DNA of 64,000 nt from Cordia subcordata (GCA_028554755.1 JAPTOF010000002.1:9163001-9227000), one strand, 5' to 3'. Positions 11,578 to 25,038 are shown, numbered from the stretch's first letter. Program-made: numbers and translations. Notes: generated by a model not told the origin, from the sequence alone.

Positions 11578-12942
11578 ATGGCTGCAAATTTGTTGTTGTG
11601 GTTGTTGTTGGCAGTGATTGGGAGGGTTTGTGGAGGAAATGTGAGTTATGATGGAAGAGCGCTGATCATTGATGGGGAACGAAAGTTCTTGTTTTCTGGT
11701 TCTATTCATTACCCTCGAAGTACCCCTGATGTATGCTCTCTCTCTCTCTTTTCCTGTTTTTCCTTTTACTTTTTTAGTTTTAACTAGATAAAATCCGACA
11801 CAATTACTTTGTGCCTCCGCCCTCTCTCTTTTTCTTTTTGTTGTTTTTAATTGAGGTGAAGTCGGAGACTTTACACAATTATTCGGAAGGATATTTCATC
11901 TCATATGTCCTTGCTCTCCTTTTCTCTCTGCATGTCTTTTTTTTGTGTGTGTACATGAATATAAAGAAGTAAATTTAGTTTTTTTTGAAGATAAAAATTT
12001 TAACTTTTCAAAAAAATATTTTCTTAAAAGTTATAGAAAAATGCTTTTTAAAAAATCAATCCAAATTACTAAAACTCGTATTGTGCTTCTTTTCTTTCTA
12101 CGAATAATTGGACAATATTTTGCGCGATATATAATTTTTTGACACAGTCCTTTGAGAATGAAGGCGACAATGAAAGAACTCACAATTAAAAAACAAGAAT
12201 GTTGGCACATTTCTTTCATGTTTTACTTGCTTTCAGCGTAAGTTATAGCACTTGTCAATCTATTGGGTCGTCAAATCTTTTTATATATTTATTTATTTTT
12301 GCATGAATCTTAATTTTGAAAAAAAATTACTGAAAATACGAGAACATTAATATTTATGGACTAAAAAATAAGGTCTTTACAAAACATTTTATGAGGTAAG
12401 GTGGAAAGAAAATAGAGACCCACACTCTAAAGAGTAGATCCAACTTCAATTTTCTATGATCCCACATGATTCTTTTAATTTAATTTCCTTTCCCAGTGAA
12501 TAGATTTTTGTATTTACAACATTATAAGATTGCAAATTAAATTTCAATATTTTCTAGTTTATTTGAAAATTCTCAACTTAATTACTCTCGCTGATTTCAT
12601 TTTGCCTAGCTATTTGCCCTTGATTAATCTAATGAAATATACACGACTCTCAGAAAAGAAAATTTAAGACTCCAAGGAGAAAATTGAAACAATTAACTAA
12701 ACAAATTAGAGGCATTGAAAAATTATCAGATTTAATTTTATGCATAATGACGTAGTGCATTTTGAGGAATATTCATCCACTTTGCTACTATATAAATTGT
12801 GGCTCAGCTATTTATTTAATTTCTAGAATAAGCATTTTGATAACTTTAGATAATTCTTGGCTTAAGGAATAATTATTATCTTCAAGAACGCATTAAGCAC
12901 AAGCCAATCTTCGATTTTGTTTAACCACAAGACTTAGACATG

Positions 12943-12975
<33 letters not shown>

Positions 12976-15900
12976 TTAATTTTTGCGAAATGTTCAATTT
13001 TTAGGCATCGCCATTTTAAACTTTTTCTTCGCCATTAGAGTGGAATAGCAATAGAATTAATAATATACGTGCAGATGTGGCCAGCTTTGATATCGAAAGC
13101 CAAGCAAGGTGGGTTAGATGTGATTGAAACCTATGTGTTTTGGAACCTTCACGAACCCCAACCAGGGCAGGTTCGTCTCTGTCTCTTTATCTCGTTGGGG
13201 TGAATAACATCGTATTCTTTTCGATTGTCAAAAGTATACATTATTATTACATCACAATTATAGTATTTGTTGATCCTTGGATGTATCTTTTGGTCCCTCT
13301 TCAATTTATCACCTAGTTCTCCTGTCAATCACATTATTTCCTGTTTGGGGATGAAAAAAAAGAAGGGAATATCTTTGATTAATTATCATAAAAATGTTAA
13401 GAAATAGGTATTATGTAGTTTATCATAGAGACGAAACATGCACTTTTGACAAACAATATTTGGATATGCCTGCCGTTATCCATCTCAGATATTCTTTACG
13501 TACATTTCATTTGTATTAACAGAATAATTAATTCTTGTCTTAATTGTCCTAGTATGAATTCACTGGAAGAGGCGATATAGTGAGGTTCATAAAGGAAATT
13601 CAAGCCCAAGGTCTTTACGCATGCCTTCGTATTGGACCGTACATAGAAAGCGAATGGAGCTACGGGTACGTAAAATACTTAATGTATATATCATCTTCCA
13701 TGTTAAGTACTACGTGTAAATGGTTTCTTTTTAATTATAAAGTGTTAAGTACAATAAATAAATTAGTAAGTCAAAATTTTCTTTACAAGTTTAAATGTTT
13801 AGATGATACCATAACTCTAAAACATGGTATCAAAATAAAAATAACAACTTATATGAAAACTACTTCTAAGCACTCAAAGTAAGCATGGCCAGATATTTGC
13901 TGATACTACTCGAATTTGGCTGTTGCAGAGGTCTACCATTTTGGTTGCATGATGTACCCGGCATTGTTTTCCGGTCTGACAATGAGCCGTTTAAGGTAAG
14001 GACTTTTTGGACAAAGTTTATAAAAACTCACAAAGGCCATTCATTGCATTATTAATTTAGCAAAAAATAATAATAATAATAAAAATAAAGTCGTCCGATG
14101 TTTCTGTACGATATTCAGACAAGCATGAGAAATGTGGAATAGGTATTAAATACTTTTACTGTCAAATAAATATAACAAAAATAAATTTGAAGTAGGAGAT
14201 CTTGTTACCCAATTAAAAAAAAAAGCCAGACTCACTTTTTACTAGAAAGATCATATAAACGGCAAGAAAATATGTGAGCTTCACATAATTAAAGATGTCA
14301 CATATTGAATTGATATGCGACTATTTTCCAACCCAACTTTTTGCTTTTATAGAATTCGAACTTATGTCATTACTCTTGAAAAAATAGTTTCAATCATTTG
14401 AACTGCTCTTTGATTACCATTTCTTCTTCTTTTATGACAGTTTTATATGCAAAACTTTATGACGAAAATAGTGAACATGATGAAGTCAAAGGGACTATTT
14501 GCATCACAAGGGGGGCCAATCATACTTTCACAGGTTGAAATGACTAGCATATATATATGTATATATATATGTGTGTGTATATATATATCCTTACGTTTAT
14601 TTGTTGAGGTGTATATATTTGTGTGTGTATATATGTATCCTTACGTTTATTTGTTGAGGTACTCTACTTTATGTTATGGTCAAAGTGAGGATTTAATATC
14701 TACAGATTGAGAACGAGTACCAAAACATTGAGAAAGCTTTCGGTCCAAAAGGGCCGCCTTATGTTCTTTGGGCGGCAAAAATGGCCGTGGGCCTTGAGAC
14801 TGGGGTGCCATGGGCGATGTGCAAGCAAAATGATGCTCCTGACCCAGTTGTAAGCATACTCTCACTGAATTTATTGGGCACTAAATAAACCATTTTTCAG
14901 TTTTGATCAATAATTTGTTTGTGTACGTGGAGATTTGGTATTTTCTGGGTCCTTTTATGAAGAATTATAGAAGAAATTCTTTCGACACAGACCTAAATTA
15001 GGAAGGTCTGGTCGACAAAGTATAACCCATTTTCCACTCTCTCCTTATCGTTTAAAAAAGACAACAAACAACTTACGTTGTTTATGTCAGAAACTATTGA
15101 TGTTATTTGTTAATCAATGGATTTAAATGGCCATTAAAGCATATCAAATGGCAAAGCATCACTAACCTAATATACTAGTATACGAAGAGCGTGACATGAA
15201 ACACGATTAATTGAGACATTTATATTTGTCCAAAAAGAAACATTTGGGGACATTTTACAGAATTCGTTGCCAAAAACCATCAGTGACATAAAAAATAATT
15301 AGCGACGCTTTCAAATCCTCGCAAAAGACATATTTGTTGTAGTGATTTCATTTTTTTCTTAATAAATATCGGATATCTTATATATTCTGCAGATAAACGC
15401 ATGCAATGGGATGAAATGTGGAGAAACATTTTTAGGGCCAAACTCCCCTAACAAGCCAGCAATCTGGACTGAGAACTGGACGACTTTGTAAGTTACAAAA
15501 GGATAATTAACTCCCTCTTTTCATGTGTGTGTGTGTGTGTTTTTTTTTGGTCGTATGCAGAAAATTATTAACTAAGAAATTTGCTGTGTGTCAAGCTATG
15601 AAGTTTATGGTAATGACAGCAGAGTGAGATCAGCTGAGGACATTGCCTTTCATGTCGCTTTATTCATTGCAGGGAAAAATGGCAGCTTGATAAATTATTA
15701 CATGGTATGACCATTCACTCCCGCAAAAAAATCTCGATACTAAATAGTAACATAATATTGACTAAAACTTCTCCATTAACAAGCAATTTGAAAACAGACG
15801 TGACATTTTCTGTCACTAACTCCTTAAAATACTTTAAAAATACTCCAACATCTGTAGCAAGCAAAACCATTTTGCGGCCGCTAGCCTCAAAACATGCTTG

Positions 15901-18900
15901 AAATAACCCCACATTATTAGTATACAATCCATTTTGCCCCACTTAACCCTTACATCTCCACTAATTGTGATTTTAAGAGTTAATTTAGCCCTCGCAGATA
16001 AAATATTCTAAATCTGTTGCAGAGTTAACATGTAGAAGATATATAACACAGACAATACTATCTTGAATCCTCACAGCCAAAATTTGTTTACACACTGCAG
16101 TATCATGGAGGGACTAATTTTGGAAGGACAGCTTCTGCATTTGTACCAACAAGTTATTATGATCAAGCACCTCTTGATGAATATGGTGTGCAATTTTCCA
16201 CAACAGGAGTAAACATACATAACCAGTTTTCAGTTTCTAAGTTTGCTAACTTGGTGAGTTTCAGGTTTGATCAGACAACCAAAATGGGGTCATCTCAAGG
16301 AGTTACATGCAGCTGTAAAGCTGTGCTCACAGTCACTTCTCTATGGAGTACCGACTAACTCATCCTTGGGTGAACTACAAGAAGTAATAACTTCAGAAAC
16401 TTAAACTGAATCATAAATGGCAACTTTTGTAAGTGCACTTGCAAGATCTTGAAACAGCATTCGTTCTCCAGGCATACGTATTTCGCAGAGAATCGGGAGA
16501 ATGTGCAGCACTTCTTGTCAACAATGATGGAAGAAACAATGCTGTGGTGCAGTTTCAAAGTGCCTCCTATGAACTGCCTCCCAAATCAATTAGCATCTTA
16601 CCTGACTGCCGTACAGTTGCTTTCAACACCGCCAAGGCAAGTTTTCTTGCTTCTGGCACCAATGTCCATCAGAGATCTTTATATTAACTCATTAACTGCA
16701 CTAAGTGGGAAGGATTAATTAGTTCTTTCATTAGGTTGCATCCAGACCCTGCCTTCTCCAAATGCAACCTAATGATTTCATTACCTAAAAAATTAATTTC
16801 CTCCACTTGCTAATAATAGTCTTCCTAATCTAAGCAGGTAAGCACACAATTCAGTACAAGAACCAGGCAGCCTGCCATTAAGTTTGACTCGGCTGATAGA
16901 TGGCAAGAATTCAAAGAAGCTATCCCTGGATTTGACGAGACCTCATTGAGGTCAGATTTATTGTTAGAGCAAATGAACACCACAAAAGATGTATCAGATT
17001 ATCTATGGTACACTGTGAGGTAACTACTTATGCTAATAACATTTGTACATTGAGAAAGTGCTCCATTTTGCCCGATAAGCTAGTCACACACTAATAAATC
17101 ATTTCCGGTTCACTACAGTTCATCACTAACTGAGGGCAAGACCAGTGACTCTCTCGCTTTGATATATTAATCAGCCTCATTTAGTAAAATCAAACAAATC
17201 AAAATCATTACTGTGAAACGTGAAAGACAGATATACAACTAAGCCTCATAGTATAAAACAGACACGATTTTTCTCTACCAGCAAAAGGATCTATGCCTAA
17301 GATTTTTTGCAATGATTTTTTACAATATTGTTGGAAATGGTTGCTGTTAAAACTTCTACCATGCGTGAAGTTAATTAGTGCAACATCTGATATAGGTAGA
17401 CAACAATATCAACTTTCTAAATGTTAGTATTATTTACCAATGCCTTTTACATGCTTGATGACAGATTCCCGAGTGAGTCCTCTGATGCAGAGTATGCACT
17501 CAGCGTACACTCTCTTGGGCATGTCTTGCATGCTTTTGTCAATGGAGAACTTGTAGGTCAGTATATGCATTTTGTATTGTGTCCGGGAATGGTAGTGCAT
17601 GTTATAACACCAATTTCTGATGCAACCACAAGGGAAATTTCTTAAATGAGCAAGTTGTATCATATTTATCTATTTCTATACGATCATGAGGAAATATATA
17701 TTGTGCATAATCATGGTACAAAACTTCATTACCCAATCAAAATCACGTAGAAGCAACATTTCTTGCATGGATGGGGAGCAACCAAAAAACTAGATCCCGA
17801 ATTTCTTAGGGTACTGAAATTCAAAATGCTACCAATAATTTTACGCTTGTCTTTCTTTCTCCCACCAAAAGGAATGTTTGTGTTACTCAAACCAACATTC
17901 TCGCTTCCACTTCATCTTCCACCACTTGCTTAGAGGCTTCTCTCTGAGGCCGTTATTTCATTATACATTGTAATTAGCCCAGAAACTTTTTCATTTTGCA
18001 GAATCTGGCCATGGAGCTCACAAGAATTCGAGTTTCACATTGGAGAAAACAATCTCTTTAAACTATAGGGATAACAACATCTCCTTACTAAGTGTGATGG
18101 TTGGGCTACCGGTACTCACTGTTGCTTTTCAGCCTTTTCAGTATTATTTCTTGCAATCTATTTAAGAGAATTGCTTGCTTTTCTTCTTCTTTGAGTTTTT
18201 CATCTTTTAGTTTTTCTTTTGTAGGGGAAGGGTCGGGGTGGGGTATGTAATTTTTAGTATTATCACTGTGGTCCTTTCAGCAAAATCTTTAGAATTTCAA
18301 TCTATTTTTCTAGAAGAGAAAGAAGAAGTTTTTCTTATGATTGAGTATTTCTCTTTGGTGTGCAGAATTCAGGGGCATTTCTTGAACGTAAGGCTGCTGG
18401 ACTGCGCACAGTGAAGATTCTAGAGAATCAACAAGCTATAGACTTGACCAACTATTCATGGGGATATCAGGTCTATATAGCTTCTGCATAACATAATGTT
18501 TTTATGAAACAAGCTAAAATTCATATAATACAATTTTTTTTTTCAAAGGTTGGATTGCTAGGAGAGAGATCAAAACTATATACAGAGGAAGGTTCACAGA
18601 GAACTTGGTGGAACAGCCTTGGCTCAACTCCTCAACCATTGACATGGTACAAGGTACACTTACTGTCTGCACGGATAAAAAGGATTGAGCCTCCTCTGAT
18701 TATCTAAAGTGTGTCTGATCCCTGTGTATTACAAAAGTATCTCATAATCCTCCTCTAATTTCTGTGAGACGAAGCACAACACCCCCATGGGAAGGGAGAA
18801 CTAATGCTATATTTTAGAAAGTAAAAGCTAATTACGAGGGAGTTTTGATAACACGAGATACTACGCAATTTTGACAAATCACAAGGAGGTCTAATCTATT

Positions 18901-20530
18901 GTATCGTATAGAACCTACTAGCTTCTTGCATTTAGTATCTGATGCTAAATAATGGGTCCATTTCCGTATAACAGACTGCATTTGATGCACCCAGCGGAAA
19001 TGATCCCCTTGCACTGAACCTTGCCTCCATGGGAAAAGGTGAAGTTTGGGTCAATGGCCAAAGTATAGGTCGATATTGGGTTTCCTTTCTTACACCTGGA
19101 GGCTTTCCATCACAGACATGGTATGCATTTTCTTTACATATGTATTTATTCAATGTGAAATGTAATCATCCATACCAATATTGCTATAGTACTGATATTT
19201 AGGTTCCCTATTCTCCAGTTATAAAATTTTAGTAGTTCGCCTATGGAGCTTTCAGCCAGAGAGCTTTTGGTAAAAGTACTATTGATAGTTTGACATTCTA
19301 ATATAGTTATTGAGTTTTTAAGTTTTCAACAGTAAAATTTTCAGTGAAGTTACTACAAACAAAATTTCTGACTGTTTGGCTTTCTACATTAGGTGTTAAG
19401 TTTTCAGCAATAGAGGACAGCGTCTGATATTATCACATTAGTATTATTGTATAATAAGCCTCTCTCTCACATAGGACGAGATATAATATTTTTGTCTTCC
19501 TATGAGAAGTACGAGACCTTTAATTCTTTATATCTTAACATGGTATCGAGCAAGTTACAGCTTTTGTTTTTTAAGGTACAATGTACCGCGGGCCTTCCTT
19601 AGACCTACAGGCAACCAGTTAGTTTTGTTTGAGGAACAATCAGGCAATCCTCTTGACATCTCCCTAGACACAGTTTCAATCACAAAAGTATGCGGGCATG
19701 TATCAGACTCAAGTCTCCCACCAGTAATTTCATGGAAGAACAACTCAAGCAGAAAATATCCTGAAAATCAACAGGATAGAAGGCCTAAACTTCAACTCCA
19801 TTGTCCTCCAAAAACATACATTTCTAAGATCCTATTTGCAAGCTTTGGAAGCCCTTCTGGTGATTGTAACAGCTATGCAGTTGGGACTTGTCACTCGTTC
19901 AAGTCTAAAGCTGTTGTGGAGAAGGTAAGCCCTCACGTCTTTTCTTAAATTTTCTAAAATCGTTTTACATTCTTCCATCTCCATCATTGTGACAAAAATA
20001 TAAATACGAGTATGACATGTGCAGATAACATTAAATTAGAGACGAAAACCAGCTATTTGATTAGTGGTGCTCTAATTTGCAAACTTTCTACACTAGACAG
20101 TTCATTTCAGAATGTGCGGGACTAAAATGCTACAACTTTAAATAAAAATGAAGCAGAATTTTAGGTATTTACCCTTTTCATAAATATACAAATATTTCAT
20201 CCGCATCAGAACGTTAGGTGATTCAGAATATCTTATGATATTTTGGGAAAATATTAGACAATGCACAAACAACTCTAGTTTTACTTAATCTACATGTTGT
20301 CTTGAGCTTTAGCATGCATATGATTGCTTTCAGTACCATATGTGTCTACAACACTGATTTTGATTAACTTGTGGACTCATTGCTGATATTGTATATGGTG
20401 TATATTATGACCTTCCCAGGCATGCGTTGGGAAGAGGAAGTGCACCATTCCTCAGTCACACCAAAAGTTTGGTGGCGACCCATGTCCAGGCATTCCAAAA
20501 TCTCTCTTGGTTGCTGCACAATGTGGATGA
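11578..20530 (+). CDS. BGAL: beta-galactosidase, GH35, with C-terminal SUEL lectin domain
   Basis: A secreted plant beta-galactosidase that removes terminal galactose from cell-wall polysaccharides or glycoproteins. Nineteen in-frame exons give 812 aa: 11578-11730, 13075-13170, 13553-13665, 13929-13995, 14441-14533, 14706-14849, 15393-15487, 15596-15704, 16101-16185, 16265-16383, 16472-16636, 16838-17019, 17465-17556, 18002-18111, 18366-18470, 18549-18653, 18975-19120, 19576-19924, 20420-20530. Residues 1-20 look like a signal peptide. The GH35 signature [13 protein letters not shown] (167-179) gives Glu178 as acid/base, and WTENW gives Glu249 as nucleophile, spaced as in tomato TBG4. Residues about 731-811 form a SUEL/galactose-binding lectin ([24 protein letters not shown]). 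All introns are GT-AG except intron 11 (GC-AG). No stop or frameshift is seen. The gene converges on OGG1. Subclade not assigned. Confidence 0.95.
14335..14420 (-). repeat. SINE-like fragment in BGAL intron 4
   Basis: On the minus strand it reads GCAGTTCAAATGATTGAAAC, then ATTTTTTCAAGAGTAATG, then AAGTTCGAATTC. This matches the copy at 11445-11530 in order and spacing, with tRNA-like A- and B-box positions. It ends about 20 bp before the exon 5 acceptor. Confidence 0.45.
14565..14661. repeat. tandem repeat in BGAL intron 5
   Basis: Two copies of a unit ending CCTTACGTTTATTTGTTGAGG, each preceded by a GT/AT microsatellite (GTGTGTGTATATAT), lie head to tail in this short intron. Confidence 0.7.
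15236..15344. repeat. possible CACTA terminus in BGAL intron 6
   Basis: The segment ends TTTGTTGTAGTG, the inverted form of the CACTACAACAAA end typical of plant CACTA elements, with subterminal text such as TTAGCGACG. I could not find a matching left end in the intron, so this may be a remnant. Confidence 0.35.
16637..16837 (+). other. GC-AG intron 11 of BGAL
   Basis: The donor is AAG|GCAAG and the acceptor is GCAG|GTAAGC. The reading frame (exon 11 165 nt, exon 12 beginning Val-Ser) requires these borders. The same GC donor is present in the truncated second copy (43348), so it predates the duplication. The acceptor is immediately followed by a donor-like GTAAGC in this copy only. Confidence 0.85.
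19241..19410. repeat. MITE-derived sequence in BGAL intron 17
   Basis: The text GAGCTTTTGGTAAAAGTACT with repeated GTTTGGC-like motifs is related to the hAT-like MITEs at 7448 and 32111. The paralogous intron has it at about 45945-46085, so it predates the duplication. Confidence 0.4.
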
Positions 20531-21922
20531 GAATACACAACTTAGTCACCATTCTTTACAAAGAATTAACTGAACACAAACTTTTCACAGGAAATGTTCA
20601 TATGATTAGTCACACAAAAGGCATGTAAACGCATTAGTTCATCTAATATAGGCGGGTTGCTTCCATTGGATTGCAACTTCCATGATCAATAGGAACCACA
20701 GAGCTTTTCTTGCAATATTTGCGTCCAGCAGACACAGTATGGCTATCATTTTGCTAGTTATGCTTAGAATATTTTGTTCCATCCCTTTACCATTCGGCTT
20801 AAAAAAGTCTATTTCCTGCCTATCTCCAAGAGAACAGTTATGACGTTAAAAGAATTATTTCGGAGATGCCTATAAGCCGAAACAACATAAATGTCTATTT
20901 AGCAGCTTCGAATTAAGGACATTTGGGACACGGTTGAAAGATCTAGTAAATTTCAGAAAACAATTAAATAGCAGTAGTAGATGCTTGAAACTTGAAAGTA
21001 AAGAAAGCAATATTTGATACTATCTGATGATAAAAGTTGAAATAAAGGGAAGCCTTAAAGCATAACTAAGCAAAAGGGTACAAACTTCATGGTTACAAAC
21101 TTCATGGTAAAGTAATGCAGAATAACATTTCTATGGATCATGTTGTTCACAGTACAAATTCTGCATGAAGAATTAAATAAATGTTCCTAGACAGGATTTC
21201 ATAGGCTGAAGGCCTAACTTACAATGTTTAGCTGAATCTCGTATGCAATCTGATAAAGAAACGCCAAATTCTACAAAAAACAACTATCTCCATCCTTATA
21301 AAATACCAACCACCTGCAAGGAAGCCAATACATAATCATTTCCGTAAAATACATGGCAAATTTGCAGGTGCCATGTGATTACCTTCATCTGATCGGCACA
21401 TGATTTGATGGAGCTAATTTCAGCTAGAATTGGTAGATCAGAATATCTAAAAAGGAGTCTGCTCTTTAACTCTAATATAACAACTGAATAATGATTGCTA
21501 TAGCACTGCTGCCTGAACAAGAGGTTGAAAGAGGTAGCAAACTAATTGCTCTATTTAGTTAGACCTTCTATAATGAATGCAAACTAAAGGATTGTATAAG
21601 TTATCAGAGAAGTTACCAGACTTAGAAATGTGATGAAGTCCCAGAAAAACAGATGCATCACATGGTCAAAGCAGAAGAGGGGTGAAGGAGAAAACTAGAA
21701 GCTGTTAATTCATAAATAACAGTCAGATAGCAATAATGATCTCTGAGTCTCCCATTTGTGGGTGGTGCAACTCCGAAGAAGCCAAGCCTGTCACTTCTTT
21801 GAGGTTCTCTTTTCTACAAAGGCTCAAGCTTCAGATGGGTAAACATGCACAATGGTTATTCTACTGAAGTAATAATCACAAAATTATAGAAATAAAAGCA
21901 AATTCTTCCTTTCAGTATCTTG
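20531..21922. other. convergent BGAL/OGG1 spacer (both 3' UTRs)
   Basis: The stretch holds the 3' ends of the two convergent genes and is well conserved in the second block (47425-48784). A short plus-strand ORF starting ATGATCTCTGAGTC at 21737 persists in both blocks (48597 in the other). It lies in the OGG1 3' flank, has no recognisable product, and I do not call it a gene. Confidence 0.5.
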
Positions 21923-24900
21923 TTATTCTTTCATCAACATTTTCTTTCTCTTTTTCTTCTTTTCTTCTTTTTGACTACGCAGATGTTTTTCCTCGTTGCT
22001 CTTAGAAGTTGAGACCAGGATTGCTTTCTGCGAAGGTAGTTCAGCGATGAACAGCAGAGTTTGAGCCCAACCAGCATATTGCCCATATTTGCTCATGAAA
22101 GCATCGGTAACACGACTATAAAGCTTAGGGGTGAGACGGGTGCCTGCCAGCTCAGGAATGAGATAGCGTGTTGCGATCTTTGATATCCCGGAAAAAGAAA
22201 GCAGACGAGAATTTCAGGTAGCCATAATATGCTTTTAATATAATAAAGTACAATCATACACATGTACGTATATATCTGATGCTTTTAATATAATAAAGTA
22301 CAATCATACACATGTACGTATATATCTGATGCACACATGTGAAGTTATAACCCACAAGGCGACAATAATAAAAAAAATATTTGAACAACAATTTACTCAG
22401 CAATAATTTTCAGGGCAGAAAATAAGGAAATCAATCTTGTCAGCCAAGTAGCAATAGACTCCAAGTTACTGCATTGGTGTTCTTTATTTATTTATTTATT
22501 TTTAAAATGCAGTAAAATAGTAAGGTCTCACACAATTGTTTCTCTGGATCAGAAGAGGATGCAACACCGGGGTATCAATAATATGTGCATGTACTTGACA
22601 CATCAACTACTAAGGCTACAACTCCAGGTGCCTGAAGAATATCAAAAATTAGGGAATACCACCAAAACAACAGCTTGTAATGTTTCCTTTCCTTGAATGG
22701 TTGCATATTGGAATATGCCTCAATTATAATTTTTCCCTTTCTATTTCTACTCTCAACGGAGATATATGGAACAGATATCCTTCAGTCGAAGAAGGTATAA
22801 AATATGTTAGGCATATTAGAATTTAGTAATGCTCTTTAGACATCAACTTTGCAACTACCAGCAAAGGGAAATACATCATTATTGATATTATCATCTTCAC
22901 CTTCCCCATCCCTCCCCCAGATGGTTGATCAAACATCTCTTCCGACAAATCATATATGGTCAACTCCCTTCATCATGAAATTGTTGTCTAACTTAACATG
23001 TCTGTCTCATAGCACTTCAAACACAAACTTACCTATATTATTCTAGTTTAATTATACAACTCAAGATATTACCAATTTGTCCTCCATCTCCATCTTTGCA
23101 TTCTCATAGGAATTAAAGTGATATACAAGGGCGTCAAGTGTTATTTAATGTGAATATCTACTTTACACCTTTTCCACAAAAAACATATAAAGAAAAATGC
23201 CTCCTCTGAAACTCATAAAACAAGTAGATTCTCTAACCGCACACCTGCCAAACATGAGTATCAACAGGAATCGCATGATGTTGATCGAGCGAGAAAAGAG
23301 CGACGCATGCTGCTACCTTAGGACCAACACCAGGTAATGTACAAAGAGCATCAATTGCCTCTTCAAGATTTAACTTACGAAGAGATGCAAGCCACTTCAC
23401 ACCTCCACCAGGTTTTGATCGCAGTGCATCCACAGTACCTATTAAGTATTTTGCCCTGATCATAACATGAATATAAAATCATTATGGAATAGTTTCAATT
23501 CCATGCACAACAAAATGAACCACTAAAATGCATGACATACGGAAATTATGAATACATGTGATTTACATTCTTCCATTTCATAATCTGTTTCTATCATCTG
23601 CTTACATGGTAGAGTGTCATATTGTGGTTTACAAAGTAAGAAGCCTCTTGTACAAGGGTGGCATCCCTTCATTGCTTTAAGTAACAATCCTGTCTATCTA
23701 CCAACAAAAGAACATAGAGTATTCAGTATCTTGAAAAACACTCAACTATCATTCTTCTAATGCAAATTTAGAAGAATTCCATGTTCTAAGGTGTCTGATT
23801 CTATTTTTCCTGCAATAACATGTCCCAACTCACGAACTATTCCTTTAACCACCAGCGGGGTAACTACTAGATTCTGCTTAAAGAAACAATTAGATTAGAC
23901 TGCCAGCTAGTGGGGAATGAAGCAAAAGGGGTTTGATATTCTTGCTCTACACATAAGCAGCTATATACTTCTTTCAGAAAACAAAAGCATAGATTCAATA
24001 GCTTCATCAGTAGTCAAACTAGCCATTGATATAGGGAAGCAATGCTTTGGCAAGTTATATAGCTTATAATAGCCTGATCAACCTTACACAAACCAGATTA
24101 GGCAAAAGTGTCCTTAAATTAATCATGAGCATTGACTGTTAAATCAAGAAGCCGAGCTATCCTCACAGTTCACGTTATGAAATGAACTTATCTAACAGAA
24201 AACTTAGTATCCATCAATTACTGTAACATTATCCATACAAATCAAAATGAACATATTCATACATTCACATACAATGTGATCAACAAAAGACCAAGTTCGA
24301 ATCCAACCTGTAACCAAATCCAGCCTCTCTAAGCTCTGATTCAGAAACCAAAGCAAACCGGTCCAACGAGGGGAACTGATAAAAATCAAATCCACCAACA
24401 GAACCCAAATACTCCCCTAACGACGAGATAAAATCCACCATTTTCGTAATCCTAACAATATTATTGTTCGACGAACAAATAAACTGCACCAAACACTCCA
24501 AAGGGTCTTGCCTCAACACTCTAACACCTTCAAAATGGAGTGCCAGGTCAGCAAACCTAGGATCACAGGCCTTAAACTCACCCCACAGCTCACTCAACGA
24601 AATGCCCATGTTCAGAAAATCAAGCAAGGCCGATTTAGCTTCATGCTCGTTACCCGTGTGGTGAAAGAGGTAAGAAACGTCGCCGTTTGGAAGGTGTTTG
24701 AGGGAGACCAAGTGGGACCCACCGACGACGCCGGTGAACTGAAGCGGGGCGGTCTGTTTCCAGCGGAAGGTTTGGCCTGTGGGGAAGGTGAGGGGTAAGT
24801 TGAGCTCGGATTTGGGTATGTTGAGAGGTGCCCAGTTGGTGGTGAAGCAGTTGAGGATGCTTCTTCTCGTTGTTGTTGTGGAAGAGTGATGGTGGTGGTG

Positions 24901-25038
24901 TTTGAGGTGTTGGTGGATAGTGGTAGTGGTGGTGGCTGATTGTTGGGGAGATGGAGGTGTGGAAGGAGGGAGGGGTGCATCAATGGCAGGTCTCCTCCTC
25001 TTCATGGTTGGGATGCTTCTCGCCGACTGCATTGCCAT
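21923..25038 (-). CDS. OGG1: 8-oxoguanine DNA glycosylase/AP lyase, intact
   Basis: Excises 8-oxoguanine opposite cytosine and nicks the abasic site in base excision repair; expected in nucleus and possibly organelles. Three exons fit in frame: 24308-25038, 23245-23455 and 21923-22177, giving 398 aa. Residues 1-66 are a low-complexity extension with KRRR at 13-16 (candidate nuclear signal) and a His/Thr-rich run including HHHHH at 47-51. The OGG_N fold starts near PLNIPKSELNLPL (71) and includes GQTFRWKQ. The HhH-GPD motif LPGVGPKVAAC carries the catalytic Lys290, and PVDTHVW carries Asp309, corresponding to human Lys249 and Asp268. The C-terminus is Lys/Glu-rich. Plant OGG1 proteins are about 365 aa; the excess is mainly in the N-terminal low-complexity part. 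This is the only intact OGG1 of three in the window. Confidence 0.95.
22231..22330. repeat. perfect 50-bp tandem duplication in OGG1 intron 2
   Basis: The unit beginning GCTTTTAATATAATAAAGTA occurs twice in perfect tandem (22231-22280 and 22281-22330). The paralogous intron has a single copy (about 49091-49140), so the duplication arose in this copy after the segments split. Confidence 0.9.

Noticed and set aside
21737..21865. Short ORF starting MISESPICGWC, kept in both blocks
   Set aside because: The blocks are recent duplicates, so conservation is expected without function; it lies in the OGG1 3' flank and has no recognisable domain.
24464..24798. Plus-strand ORFs opposite OGG1 exon 1
   Set aside because: They are antisense shadows of the OGG1 coding sequence.
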